A program made the position numbers and the translations under genes. A stretch of DNA of 64,000 nucleotides, from NCBI GenBank assembly GCA_946480565.1, contig CAMLKR010000001.1, positions 9,612-73,611 on the forward strand. The letters run 5' to 3'. The notes beneath the pieces were generated by a model that was not told the origin of the DNA, ran no database searches, and worked only from the letters and a program-made list of their open reading frames with translations. Positions 42,575-51,095 of the stretch are shown piece after piece; positions within the stretch are counted from its first letter, which is position 1; the number at the start of each line of letters is the position of its first letter. This DNA is from an uncultured Arenimonas sp. GTDB lineage: Bacteria; Pseudomonadota; Gammaproteobacteria; Xanthomonadales; Xanthomonadaceae.

Positions 42575-44460
42575 CGCAGGGTTTCGCGCCAGGCCTGGAA
42601 CATCAGCACGCCCCAGAGATGGGTATGCCATTTGCGCTGGCCCTGCTGGAACTCGCGCCAGACGGCGCGGATCGGCGCGGGGTCGAAGTGGCCTTCCTCG
42701 CGCAGGCGTTGTTCCGACAGCTGGGCCTCGGCCCAGTCGCGCAGCGGGCCGCGCAGCCAGTCGCCGACCGGGGCACCGAAGCCGGCCTTGGGGCGGTGGA
42801 CCAGGTCGCGCGGCAGGTAGCGTTCGAGCAGGCGCTTGGGCAGCACCTTCAGTTCGCCGTCGCGGTATTTCATCGCCATCGGCAGCGACCAGGCGAAAGC
42901 GGCCACGCGGTAGTCAAGCAGCGGCGCGCGGGCCTCCAGCGCGACCGACATGCTGGCGCGGTCGACCTTGGTCAGGATGTCCTCGGGCAGGTAGCAGCCG
43001 ATGTCCAGCGCCATCAGCGCGTCGCCGCGGGTGCCGATGCCCGGGGTCGCGTCCGGGTCGTCGTAGGCGGTGATCAGCCGTTTCGCGCCGGGCACCACGG
43101 CTTCGGGATTCCGCCATTGGCTTACGCGCAGCCGCGCCTGGCCCAGCACGTCGCCGGTGGCCAGTTCGGCGCGCAGCGCCGCCAGCCCGCCCAGGCGTGC
43201 CCGTTCGCCGGGATCGCCCGCCAGCGCTCGCAGCAGCCGGCGCGGCAGCCGGCGCAGGATCGCGTCGTTCTTCATCGTGCGCGCATAGCGGCGGTAGCCG
43301 AAGAACAGCTCGTCCCCGCCGTCGCCGGACAGCGCCACCGTCACGTGCTGCCGCGTGAGCCGGCACAGCAGGGTGGTCGGGATCTGCGAAGAATCGGCGA
43401 AGGGTTCGTCGAAGATCCGCGGCAGTTCCGGCACCAGGTCCAGCGCGGCGCGGCCGTCCACGTGCAGGGGCGTGTGCGCGGTGCCCAGGTGGGCGGCGAC
43501 GGCGGCGGCCTGTCCGCTTTCGTCGTGCACCGCGTTGTCGAAGCCGATCGAGAAGGTGCGCACCGGGCGCGCCGACTGCGCCTGCATCAGCGCCGTCACC
43601 AGCGAGGAGTCGGTGCCGCCGGAGAGGAAGCTGCCCAGCGGCACGTCGGCCTCCATGCGCAGGGCGGTGGCGTCGCGCAGCAGCACGTCGAGCTGGTCTA
43701 GCGCATCGTCTTCGCTGCCTTCGAAGCCCAGGCAGATGGCGTCGCGCTGGGCTTCCAGCGCGTCCCACCATTTTCGCGGCGCCGGCAGTGCGTTCGCCGC
43801 GATCGCCGCGGCATCGAGTCGCAGCAGGTGGCCGGCCGGCAGCTTGCGCACCCCGCGCAGGATGCAGTGCGGCGCCGGGATGTAGTCGAAGCGCAGCAGC
43901 AGGGCCAGCGCGTCCGGATCGACCTGGGCGCGGAAACCGGGCAGCGCACGCAGCGCAGCCAGTTCACTGCCGAACACCAGGCGGCCGCCGCTCAGGCCGT
44001 AATACAGCGGCTTCTTGCCCAGGCGGTCGCGCGCCAGCCACAGCGCGCGTTCCTGGCGATCCCACGCCGCGAAGGCAAGCATGCCGTTGCCGCGTTTCAG
44101 CGCTGCCTCGATGCCCCACTGCGCGATCGCCGCCAGCAGCACCTCGGTGTCGGAATGGCCGCGGAAGCGATGGCCGAGTGCGGCCAGTTCGTTGCGGATC
44201 GCGCCGTGGTCGTAGATCTCGCCGTTGAAGGCGATCACCCAGCGGCCATCGGCCGAGACCATGGGCTGGTGGCCTTCGGGGCTGAGGTCGACGATGGCCA
44301 GGCGGCGGTGCGACAGCACCAGGCCGGCGGGCGCATCGGCCCAGGCGCCGGCGTCGTCGGGGCCGCGGTGCGCGATTGCATCGCCCAGCCGGCGGCCGAG
44401 CGCGATCAGCGCCGTTTCGTCATGACCGCCAGGGAACCAGGCGCCCGCGATGCCGCACAT
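42571..44460 (-). CDS. asnB: Glutamine-hydrolysing asparagine synthase / amidotransferase
   Basis: This 629-residue protein begins MCGIAGAWFP, leaving Cys2 as N-terminal nucleophile of the glutaminase domain (to about 210), with RLAIVDLSPEGHQPM and GEIYDHGAIR. The synthetase domain carries the PP-loop SGGTDSS, then DSSQIPTTLL, SGDGGDELFFGY and YLPEDILTKVDRAS. It converts aspartate and glutamine to asparagine, or amidates a surface polysaccharide. Adjacency to a glycosyltransferase gene (7 bases) favours the latter, as in many polysaccharide clusters. Confidence 0.93.
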   Translation of the reverse strand: MCGIAGAWFPGGHDETALIALGRRLGDAIAHRGPDDAGAWADAPAGLVLSHRRLAIVDLSPEGHQPMVSADGRWVIAFNGEIYDHGAIRNELAALGHRFRGHSDTEVLLAAIAQWGIEAALKRGNGMLAFAAWDRQERALWLARDRLGKKPLYYGLSGGRLVFGSELAALRALPGFRAQVDPDALALLLRFDYIPAPHCILRGVRKLPAGHLLRLDAAAIAANALPAPRKWWDALEAQRDAICLGFEGSEDDALDQLDVLLRDATALRMEADVPLGSFLSGGTDSSLVTALMQAQSARPVRTFSIGFDNAVHDESGQAAAVAAHLGTAHTPLHVDGRAALDLVPELPRIFDEPFADSSQIPTTLLCRLTRQHVTVALSGDGGDELFFGYRRYARTMKNDAILRRLPRRLLRALAGDPGERARLGGLAALRAELATGDVLGQARLRVSQWRNPEAVVPGAKRLITAYDDPDATPGIGTRGDALMALDIGCYLPEDILTKVDRASMSVALEARAPLLDYRVAAFAWSLPMAMKYRDGELKVLPKRLLERYLPRDLVHRPKAGFGAPVGDWLRGPLRDWAEAQLSEQRLREEGHFDPAPIRAVWREFQQGQRKWHTHLWGVLMFQAWRETLR

Positions 44461-44467
44461 CGCGGCG

Positions 44468-45244
44468 TCAGTCCCGCGGCGCGGGCGGGTCGCCCACGGC
44501 CTGCCCGTTCTGCAGCAGCCACAGCATCACCGTCTTCTGGCGCACGTAGTTGGCGCGCACGTAGGCGTAGACCAGGCCGTGCCAGCCGTCGAGGAAGCCG
44601 CCGCGCAGCAGATAGCCGCGCCAGAAGCGCCAGGCCGGCGACACCACCAGCTTCAGCAGCGAGGCGCGCTTGCCGCGGGCGAAGTCGTGTTCGGCCATCA
44701 GGCGCGCGTACTTCTGGGTCTTGGCCAGCTGCTGTTCCAGCGAACGGTAGGGGTAGTGAATAAGGTCGCCGCGCAGGGTCTTCACCGCGCCGTCGACGCT
44801 GGCGGCCTCGTGGATCTCGCGTTTGCCGCGCCAGCCGCCGCGGCGGCGGTCGAACAGGCGCAGCACTCGGTCGGGATAGGCGTTGCCGTGGCGCAGGAAC
44901 TTCCCGAAATAGTCCGACAGCCGGGCGAAACGGTAGCCGGCGGCGCCTTCGAAGCCGGCGTCGCGCGCGGCCAGCAGGCTGGCGCGCAGTTCCGGGCTGA
45001 TCCGTTCGTCGGCGTCCAGGCACAGCACCCAGTCGTGCGCGGCGTTTTCGACCGCGAACTGCTTCTGGCTGCGGAAGCCGTCGAAAGGCCGCTGCAGCAC
45101 GCGGGCGCCGGCGGCATGGGCGATGGCGACGGTGGCGTCGGTGGAGAACGAGTCCACCACCAGCAGCTCGTCGCAGAAATCCAGCGAGGCCAGGCAGTCG
45201 CCCAGGCGCCCGGCCTCGTTGAAGGCGATAATGCAGGCCGAGAT
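44468..45244 (-). CDS. Family 2 glycosyltransferase (WaaE/KdtX-like), non-standard start
   Basis: The conserved GT-A beginning ISACIIAFNEAG is encoded from 45244, followed by LLVVDSFSTDAT, WVLCLDADERI (the DxD-like metal site), RHGNAYPDRVLRLFDRR and RQKTVMLWLLQNG. This is about 258 residues of the WaaE/KdtX type that adds a sugar to lipopolysaccharide core or related polymers. No ATG, GTG, TTG or CTG occurs in frame between the TAG at 45281-45283 and GTG 45160, which would delete the first strand and FNEA. Possible starts are ATC 45244 or ATC 45274. Confidence 0.85.
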   Translation of the reverse strand: MSACIIAFNEAGRLGDCLASLDFCDELLVVDSFSTDATVAIAHAAGARVLQRPFDGFRSQKQFAVENAAHDWVLCLDADERISPELRASLLAARDAGFEGAAGYRFARLSDYFGKFLRHGNAYPDRVLRLFDRRRGGWRGKREIHEAASVDGAVKTLRGDLIHYPYRSLEQQLAKTQKYARLMAEHDFARGKRASLLKLVVSPAWRFWRGYLLRGGFLDGWHGLVYAYVRANYVRQKTVMLWLLQNGQAVGDPPAPRD

Positions 45245-45272
45245 TCGCGGCGGGCTGGCGGAGGAAGGACTG

Positions 45273-46328
45273 ATGGCGGACTACCTGTTGTTCGCGACCG
45301 AACGTTATGCGCTGCCCATTCTGCGGCCGCTGGCGGAAACGCTGCAAGCCGCGGGGCACGGCGTTTCCGCGCTGTTCGTGCGCGGCGCGGCCGGCTCGGC
45401 GCTGCCGGCGCCGGTGCGGGCGGTGGACATCCACGGCGCCGTCGCCCTGAAGCCGCGGGCGGTGTTCAGCGCCGCCAACGACGTGCCGGGCTTCGTGCCG
45501 GGCGCCAAGGTGCAGCTCTTCCACGGGTTCAACGTCGAAAAACGCAGCGACGCGCGCGGGCACTTCCGGGTGCGCGGGCTGTTCGACCTGTATTGCACCC
45601 AGGGGCCGCTGACCACCGGGCCCTTCCGCGAGCTGGCCGCGCGGCTCGGGCATTTCGCCGTGGTGGAAACCGGCTGGCCCAAGCTCGACCCGCTGTTCCG
45701 CGCCGAAGATCCGGAAGCCGACGTCCTGCGCGCAGGTGCCGGCGGCCGGCCGGTGGTGATGTTCGCGTCCACCTTCACCGAACGCCTGAGCGCGGCGCCG
45801 CTGCTGTTCGACGCCATCGCCGCCGAGGTGGCGCGCGGCGACCGCTACTGGCTGCTGACCCTGCATCCCAAGTGCGCACCGGAGCTGTTCGCGCGCTATC
45901 GCGGCCTCGCCGGCCCGAACGCCGCCTTCGTCGAACCCGAACAGCTGGTGCCGGCGCAGCGGGCGGCCGACGTGTTGCTTGCCGACACCACCTCAGTGGT
46001 GTCGGAGTTCGTGGTGCAGCGCAAGCCGGTGGTGACCTTCCGCAACCGCGCACCCAAGCCGCACATGCTGGATTTCAGCGATCCCGCGCAGCTGCCGGCG
46101 ATGCTGGCCCAGGCCTTCGCGCCGACGCCGGCGCTGCAGCGCGCACTGGCCGACTACGCCGACGCCATCCACCCTGCCCGCGACGGCCGCGCCAGCGAAC
46201 GTGTGCTGGCCGCGACCGAAGCGCTGATTGCCGGCGAACTGGGCCCGCTCAGGCCCAAGCCCTTCGGCGCCTGGCGCCGCAACCTGCAGCTGCGCTGGGA
46301 GCTGGGCTACTGGGGCCGGGGCGGCTGA
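45273..46328 (+). CDS. CDP-glycerol glycerophosphotransferase family protein
   Basis: This 351-residue protein shows the Glyphos_transf motifs: KVQLFHGFNVEKR, TGWPKLDPLF, WLLTLHPKCAP and the donor-site region LLADTTSVVSEFVVQRKP (by ends LLADTTS, VVQRKP). Members transfer glycerol-phosphate or a similar group onto wall or capsule polymers; in Gram-negatives they usually decorate surface polysaccharides. GAGGAAGGACTG precedes ATG 45273. The divergent glycosyltransferase gene starts within about 30 bases, so the promoters must lie inside the coding regions. Confidence 0.87.
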   Translation: MADYLLFATERYALPILRPLAETLQAAGHGVSALFVRGAAGSALPAPVRAVDIHGAVALKPRAVFSAANDVPGFVPGAKVQLFHGFNVEKRSDARGHFRVRGLFDLYCTQGPLTTGPFRELAARLGHFAVVETGWPKLDPLFRAEDPEADVLRAGAGGRPVVMFASTFTERLSAAPLLFDAIAAEVARGDRYWLLTLHPKCAPELFARYRGLAGPNAAFVEPEQLVPAQRAADVLLADTTSVVSEFVVQRKPVVTFRNRAPKPHMLDFSDPAQLPAMLAQAFAPTPALQRALADYADAIHPARDGRASERVLAATEALIAGELGPLRPKPFGAWRRNLQLRWELGYWGRGG

Positions 46329-46383
46329 CGCCGACCGCGCGTCCTGGTCCGCATGCCCGCGCCGCGGCTGGCCCGGGGCCGGT

Positions 46384-48642
46384 TCAGCGCGGGCGACCGA
46401 GTTCCAGCAGGAAGACGCCGTCGCCGCCTTCGCGGATGCCGTAGCCCAGCTGCAGCGGGCCGATCCACGAGTCGAAGCCGAAGTAGAGGCTGCCGTGCAG
46501 CTCGGCCTCGCCGTCGTCCAGGTCCTGGCCGGCCAGCCAGCTGCGGCCGTATTCCAGGGTGCCGCCCAGCACCGCGGGCCGGCTCAGCACGCGCCCCAGT
46601 TCGTAGGTGTAGCCGCCGTAGGCCAGGGCGTAGTTGTCCACCAGGCGTTCGTTCGGGCGGTAGCCGGCGAAACGGGTCAGGCCGCCGAGCCGGAACTTGC
46701 TCTGGATCGGGATGAAGTCGTCGTCGGAGTCGTGGTAGCGGAAGCCGACGAAGCCCGAATGTTTGCCGATGGCCTGGGCGTGGATCACGTCGAGGTTGCG
46801 CTGCACGAAGTCGGCGTCCGCGCCAAGCGCGGTGCGCGACACCAGGCCGCTGAGCACGGCATAGGTGCCCTTGCGCGGCAGGTAGCTGTTGTCGATGCGG
46901 TCGTACACGAGGGCCAGCTCGGCTTCGCCCTGGTCGTAGCTCAGGTCCTCGAACAGCGGGTCGCCCAGCTCCAGCTCCGCCTTGCCCTCGCGCCGCCGCA
47001 GGGTGAGGGTGGCCGCGCCGTGGTTGCCGTATTCGCGCCCGAAGCTGAGCTCGCCGCCCCAGTTCGGTGCGCGGTAGCTGGCGGTGCGCTCGCCGGTGAC
47101 CTCGTCGTACACGCTGAACTTGGGGCTTTCCACGCCCACCGCGGCGCCGAAGAAATATTTGCCCTGCACGCCGACCGGCTGGTACCCCTCGACCAGCAGG
47201 CCGGGCTCGTCGCCGATCTGCACCAGGCCGCGCAACTCCCCGCCCAGCGGGTTCAGCGGTGCCCGCAGCACGCCCGCGCGCAGGTTGAAGAAGAAGTCGC
47301 CGCCGAAGTCCGAATACAGGCTCAGGCCGGTTTCCAGGTAGTTGGGGCCGTAGCTGTGCGGCGTCACCGTCACGACCACGCCGGTTTCGTCGCCCTCGCG
47401 CACCAGGTCGTAGGTGACCAGGTCCAGGGTGTCGAGGCCGTAGATGCGCTGCAGGTTGCGCTGCAGGCGCTCGGTGTCCAGCGGCTGGCCGGGCGCGATG
47501 TCGATCTTCGACAGCAGCACCTCGTCGGCGTAGTCGCTGCGATTGTCCAGGCGCACGAAGGCGATCACCGGCGGCGTGCCGTCCACCATCGGGCGCGCGG
47601 CCACCTGGGTCTCATAGCTTTCGCGCGGCAGGGCCAGCGCGGCCAGCTTGGGCCGCACCTGCGCCAGCGACTCCTCACCGATGCGCATGGCCAGGTCGAG
47701 CTGGTCGAAGCTGGCGGTGCCGACTTCCAGGCCCAGGGCCGGACGCACCAGCACGTCGTCGGGCCCCAGGGTGGCGATCTGCGCCTTGGCGCTGCCCACG
47801 GTCATGAAGCCGCTGATCTGGTCCACCAGTTCGAAGGGACTGGCGCCCTCGTCGAGCTTGAGCAGGGGCGTGCTGACGTCGACCGCGATCACGCGCTGCG
47901 CGCCCATCGCCCGCACCACGTCCACCGGCACCTGGTTGGCCAGGCCGCCGTCCACCAGCAGGCGGTCGCCGATCGTCACCGGCCGGAACACGCCGGGGAT
48001 GGACATGCTGGCGCGCATCGCCAGCGCCAGGTTGCCGTCGCCCAGCACCACGGCCTGGCCGGTGTTGAGGTCGGTGGCGACGGCGCGGTAGGGAATCGGG
48101 AGGGCGTCGAAGTTCGCGCGCGTGGCCACCGGCTGGGTCAGCTTCTCGAGCAGCAGCAGCACGCGTTCGCCCGACAGCACGCCGGGCGCGATCTTGATGC
48201 CCTCGTTGCCGATGCCGGGTTTGCCGGCGATCAGGGCCAGGTCGTCGTCGCGCTTGCGGCGGAAGGAGCGCTCCGGCCGCTCGACCCGGTCGTTGAACAT
48301 CTGCACCCAGTCCATCGCGCGCAGTTCCTTCTCGATCTGGTCGGCCGACATGCCCGAGGCGTACAGGCCGCCGATCAGCGCGCCCATGCTGGTGCCGGCG
48401 ATGCAGTCGACCGGGATGCGCTGGCGCTCGAGTTCCTTCAGCACCGCCACGTGGGCGAAACCGCGGGCGCCGCCGCCGCCCAGCACCAGGCCCACGCGCG
48501 GCCGGCCGAGGTCGCCGGCGGGGCCGCAGGTGGGGGCTGCGGCGGGGGTCGCCGGCGCGGTGGCCTCGATGGTCTGGCCGGAGGCCAGGGCGGCGTGCGC
48601 GCACAGCAGGACGGAACAGGCGAGCCGGCGGATCGTCGTCAT
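46384..48642 (-). CDS. Patatin-like phospholipase, type Vd autotransporter
   Basis: This 752-residue protein has a signal peptide (residues 1-22). The patatin domain has GGGGARG (56-61), nucleophile S85 in GTSMG, and the DGG Asp in LLVDGGLANQVP. A POTRA-type linker (about 350-430) follows, and a C-terminal 16-strand barrel (about 430-752) with alternating strands. It resembles PlpD of Pseudomonas, which brings a lipase to the cell surface or releases it. The chain ends FLLELGRPR, so the barrel's last strand is complete, though without a terminal Phe. Confidence 0.92.
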   Translation of the reverse strand: MTTIRRLACSVLLCAHAALASGQTIEATAPATPAAAPTCGPAGDLGRPRVGLVLGGGGARGFAHVAVLKELERQRIPVDCIAGTSMGALIGGLYASGMSADQIEKELRAMDWVQMFNDRVERPERSFRRKRDDDLALIAGKPGIGNEGIKIAPGVLSGERVLLLLEKLTQPVATRANFDALPIPYRAVATDLNTGQAVVLGDGNLALAMRASMSIPGVFRPVTIGDRLLVDGGLANQVPVDVVRAMGAQRVIAVDVSTPLLKLDEGASPFELVDQISGFMTVGSAKAQIATLGPDDVLVRPALGLEVGTASFDQLDLAMRIGEESLAQVRPKLAALALPRESYETQVAARPMVDGTPPVIAFVRLDNRSDYADEVLLSKIDIAPGQPLDTERLQRNLQRIYGLDTLDLVTYDLVREGDETGVVVTVTPHSYGPNYLETGLSLYSDFGGDFFFNLRAGVLRAPLNPLGGELRGLVQIGDEPGLLVEGYQPVGVQGKYFFGAAVGVESPKFSVYDEVTGERTASYRAPNWGGELSFGREYGNHGAATLTLRRREGKAELELGDPLFEDLSYDQGEAELALVYDRIDNSYLPRKGTYAVLSGLVSRTALGADADFVQRNLDVIHAQAIGKHSGFVGFRYHDSDDDFIPIQSKFRLGGLTRFAGYRPNERLVDNYALAYGGYTYELGRVLSRPAVLGGTLEYGRSWLAGQDLDDGEAELHGSLYFGFDSWIGPLQLGYGIREGGDGVFLLELGRPR

Positions 48643-48793
48643 CGGGAAATCCTTGCGGGGGCGCGGACGCGGCGCCCGATCGGCCCGGAGTCTAGCCTGC
48701 GGTCCGCGAAAGCCGATGTGCAGGCGGGCGCCCGCCGAGGGAAAGGTTCAGGCTGCGGCGGGTCGCGGCCGCAGGGCGCGCGAGCGCCGCCGG

Positions 48794-49675
48794 TCAGGCC
48801 GACAGCACGTCGCGCGGATCGCGGCCGGCGGGACAGTGGTCGTAGGTGACCGGGATGCCGTGGGCTTCGAGCACGGCGGCGAACTGCCGCTGCCGCATCT
48901 GGAAACGTTCGAAGGCGCGGGCAAGCGCGGCCGGATCGGCGCCGGCCGGGGCGAAGCCGCCCTCGTGCCAGGCTTCGGTGTCGAGCATCGCGATGCGCAC
49001 CTCGCCGCCGGCATAACGCGCCAGCGGTTCCGGCGGCGCGTCCAGCCATTGTTCGGCCTGCGGCGCCAGCAGGGCGGCCTCGACCAGGGGCCAGAGCGGG
49101 GCGAGGCCGGCGTGTTCGTACTGCAGGGCCATCATCGCCGCGAGGTCGTTGAGCGTGAGCAGGCGCGCGTGTTCGACCGGCGCCGCGAATCCCTCCTGCG
49201 CCAGCAGGGCGGTGTCGGCGCCGGCCATGCCGGTGTCGAGCAGCACCTGCTCCAGCCGGTCGCCGACCGCGCCGACGAGGTCGGCGTCGCCGCGCAGCAG
49301 CAGCGGCAGCAGGCGCAGCGGACCGGCGGCGTGGGCGGGGTCGGGGCGCAGCGTCGGCGGCAGGCCCTCGGCGCCGGCGCCGAAGCCGATCACCCGACCG
49401 CCGGCGGCGCCGGGCGCACGCGCCACCAGGCGCTCGAGTTCGGCGTGCAGCGGATAGCCGGGGCGCAGCAGCTCGACCGGATCGAACAGCGCCGCCACCA
49501 GGCCCAGGTCCAGCTGCGCGGCTTCGGGCACCAGCTTGGCCAGGTCGCGGGCGGCCAGCGCGGCCAGCTCGCCGGCGGTGCCGGGCTCGAGCACGGGGCG
49601 CTGGGCGCGGGTGCCGGGCGTGAGTTCGATCGCGAGCGCGCCGAGGCAGCTGAGGACGGTCTGGGGCATGGGCAT
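48794..49675 (-). CDS. Hypothetical phosphoglycerate mutase-like/unknown conserved protein
   Basis: This protein of about 293 residues (from 49675; 291 from 49669) is very rich in Ala and Leu. Segments include IGFGAGAEGLPPTLRPDPAHAAG, LLLRGDADLVGAVGDR, RIAMLDTEAWHEGGF and VTYDHCPAGRDPRDVLSA. I do not recognise a family with certainty; the early name in the call is only a guess and should be read as unknown function. There is no signal peptide or membrane helix. It is divergent from a thiolase with a TATGAT palindrome between. Confidence 0.6.
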   Translation of the reverse strand: MPMPQTVLSCLGALAIELTPGTRAQRPVLEPGTAGELAALAARDLAKLVPEAAQLDLGLVAALFDPVELLRPGYPLHAELERLVARAPGAAGGRVIGFGAGAEGLPPTLRPDPAHAAGPLRLLPLLLRGDADLVGAVGDRLEQVLLDTGMAGADTALLAQEGFAAPVEHARLLTLNDLAAMMALQYEHAGLAPLWPLVEAALLAPQAEQWLDAPPEPLARYAGGEVRIAMLDTEAWHEGGFAPAGADPAALARAFERFQMRQRQFAAVLEAHGIPVTYDHCPAGRDPRDVLSA

Positions 49676-49690
49676 ACGGTGGCGTCGGGT

Positions 49691-49706
49691 TATGATCGGC
49701 ATCATA
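49691..49706. promoter_or_regulatory. TATGAT-CGGC-ATCATA palindrome in divergent promoter
   Basis: A 6-4-6 inverted repeat lies between the hypothetical gene (-) and the thiolase (+). Each arm looks like a -10 box for one direction, so it may be a shared divergent promoter or an operator; no known regulator consensus is recognised. Confidence 0.4.
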
Positions 49707-49725
49707 CGATTCAAGGAGTGCTCCG

Positions 49726-51003
49726 ATGCAGCCCACCCGTCGTGTCGCCATCCTCGGCGGCGTCCGCATTCCCTTCTGCCGCAACAACACCGCCTACCAC
49801 GACGTCGGCAACCTGGGCATGTCGATCAAGGCGCTGGGCGCGCTGGTCGAGAAGTACAGGCTGCACGGCGAGGTGCTGGGCGAAGTGGCGCTGGGCGCGG
49901 TGCTCAAGCACAGCAGCGACTGGAACCTGGGCCGCGAGGCGGCGCTGTCCTCGGGCCTGAGCCCGCTGACGCCGGGCATCACCATGCAGCGCGCCTGCGG
50001 CACCGGCCTGGACACCGTCATCGACGTCGCCAACAAGATCGCGCTCGGGCAGATCGAGGTGGGCGTCGGCGGCGGCAGCGACACCACGTCGGACGTGCCG
50101 ATCGTGGTCGGCAAGCGCCTGCGCCGCCGCCTGCTCGACGCCAACATGGCCAGGACCTTCGGCCAGCGCCTGAAGGCCTTCAAGGGCTTCAAGTTCCGGG
50201 AGCTCAAGCCGGAATTCCCGGGGGTGGGCGAGCCGCGCACCGGCAAGTCCATGGGCGAGCACTGCGAGCTGATGGCCAAGGAATGGAAGATCCCGCGCGA
50301 AGCGCAGGACCAGCTGGCGATGGAATCGCACAGGAAGGCCGCAGCGGCCTACGAGCGCGGGTTCTACAGCGACCTGGTCGCGCCCTTCCGCGGCCTGGAG
50401 CGCGACAACATCCTGCGCCCCGACACCTCGCTGGAAAAGCTGTCCACGCTCAAGCCCGCCTTCGACAAGACCTCGGGCCAGGGCACGCTGACCGCCGGCA
50501 ACTCGACCCCGCTCACCGACGGCGCCTCGGTGGCGCTGCTGGCGTCGGAGGAGTGGGCGGCCGCACGCGGCCTGGAGGTGCAGGCCTACCTGGTGGACGC
50601 GCAGGTCGCGGCGGTGGACTTCGTGCACGGCGAAGGCCTGCTGATGGCGCCGGCCTGGGCCGTGCACACCCTGCTCAAGCGCAACGGGCTGACGCTGCAG
50701 GACTTCGACTTCTACGAGATCCACGAAGCCTTCGCCGCCCAGGTGCTGTGCACGCTCAAGGCCTGGGAAGACGAGGAGTTCTGCAGGACCCGGCTCGGCG
50801 CCGACAAGGCCCTGGGCAGCATCGACCGCAACAAGCTCAACGTGGTCGGCAGTTCCCTGGCCCTGGGCCATCCCTTCGCCGCCACCGGCGCCCGCATCGT
50901 CGCCACGGCCGCGAAGCTGCTGAAGGAAAAAGGCCGCGGCCGCGCCCTGATCTCGATCTGCACCGCCGGCGGCATGGGCGTCGCCGCCATCGTCGAACGC
51001 TGA
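49726..51003 (+). CDS. Acetyl-CoA C-acyltransferase (thiolase)
   Basis: This 425-residue thiolase has the acyl-accepting C91 in QRACGTGLD, the NEAFA-equivalent EIHEAFA, the GHPFAATGAR His and the second catalytic Cys in ISICTAGGMG. The long central loop (KAFKGFKFRELKPEFPG) and length resemble FadI-type or trifunctional-like thiolases that act in beta-oxidation. No fadJ-like partner is adjacent, so it may work in fatty-acid breakdown or acetoacetyl-CoA synthesis. AAGGAG precedes the ATG. A REP-like palindrome follows the stop. Confidence 0.93.
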   Translation: MQPTRRVAILGGVRIPFCRNNTAYHDVGNLGMSIKALGALVEKYRLHGEVLGEVALGAVLKHSSDWNLGREAALSSGLSPLTPGITMQRACGTGLDTVIDVANKIALGQIEVGVGGGSDTTSDVPIVVGKRLRRRLLDANMARTFGQRLKAFKGFKFRELKPEFPGVGEPRTGKSMGEHCELMAKEWKIPREAQDQLAMESHRKAAAAYERGFYSDLVAPFRGLERDNILRPDTSLEKLSTLKPAFDKTSGQGTLTAGNSTPLTDGASVALLASEEWAAARGLEVQAYLVDAQVAAVDFVHGEGLLMAPAWAVHTLLKRNGLTLQDFDFYEIHEAFAAQVLCTLKAWEDEEFCRTRLGADKALGSIDRNKLNVVGSSLALGHPFAATGARIVATAAKLLKEKGRGRALISICTAGGMGVAAIVER

Positions 51004-51008
51004 AACGC

Positions 51009-51095
51009 AAATCCGGGGTCAGAGTGCATTTATTTTCGACGAGCTCTCACATGTGCGTGGGCCGTCGAAAATAAATGCACTCTGACCCCGGATTT
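51009..51095. repeat. REP-like long palindrome 2
   Basis: Perfect 32-base arms at 51009-51040 and 51064-51095 have a 23-base loop. The outer 16 bases AATCCGGGGTCAGAGT equal those of the element at 17083. The right arm ends on the first base of the hemY stop (minus strand TGA at 51097-51095). It lies between convergent thiolase and hemY, probably terminating both. Confidence 0.85.

Noticed and set aside
44406..45866. A 486-codon minus-strand frame overlapping the glycosyltransferase
   Set aside because: It reads the same bases in the wrong frame and has no conserved motif.
48794..49675. Phosphoglycerate mutase-like assignment
   Set aside because: I could not find the RHG or a catalytic pattern; function is best left unknown.
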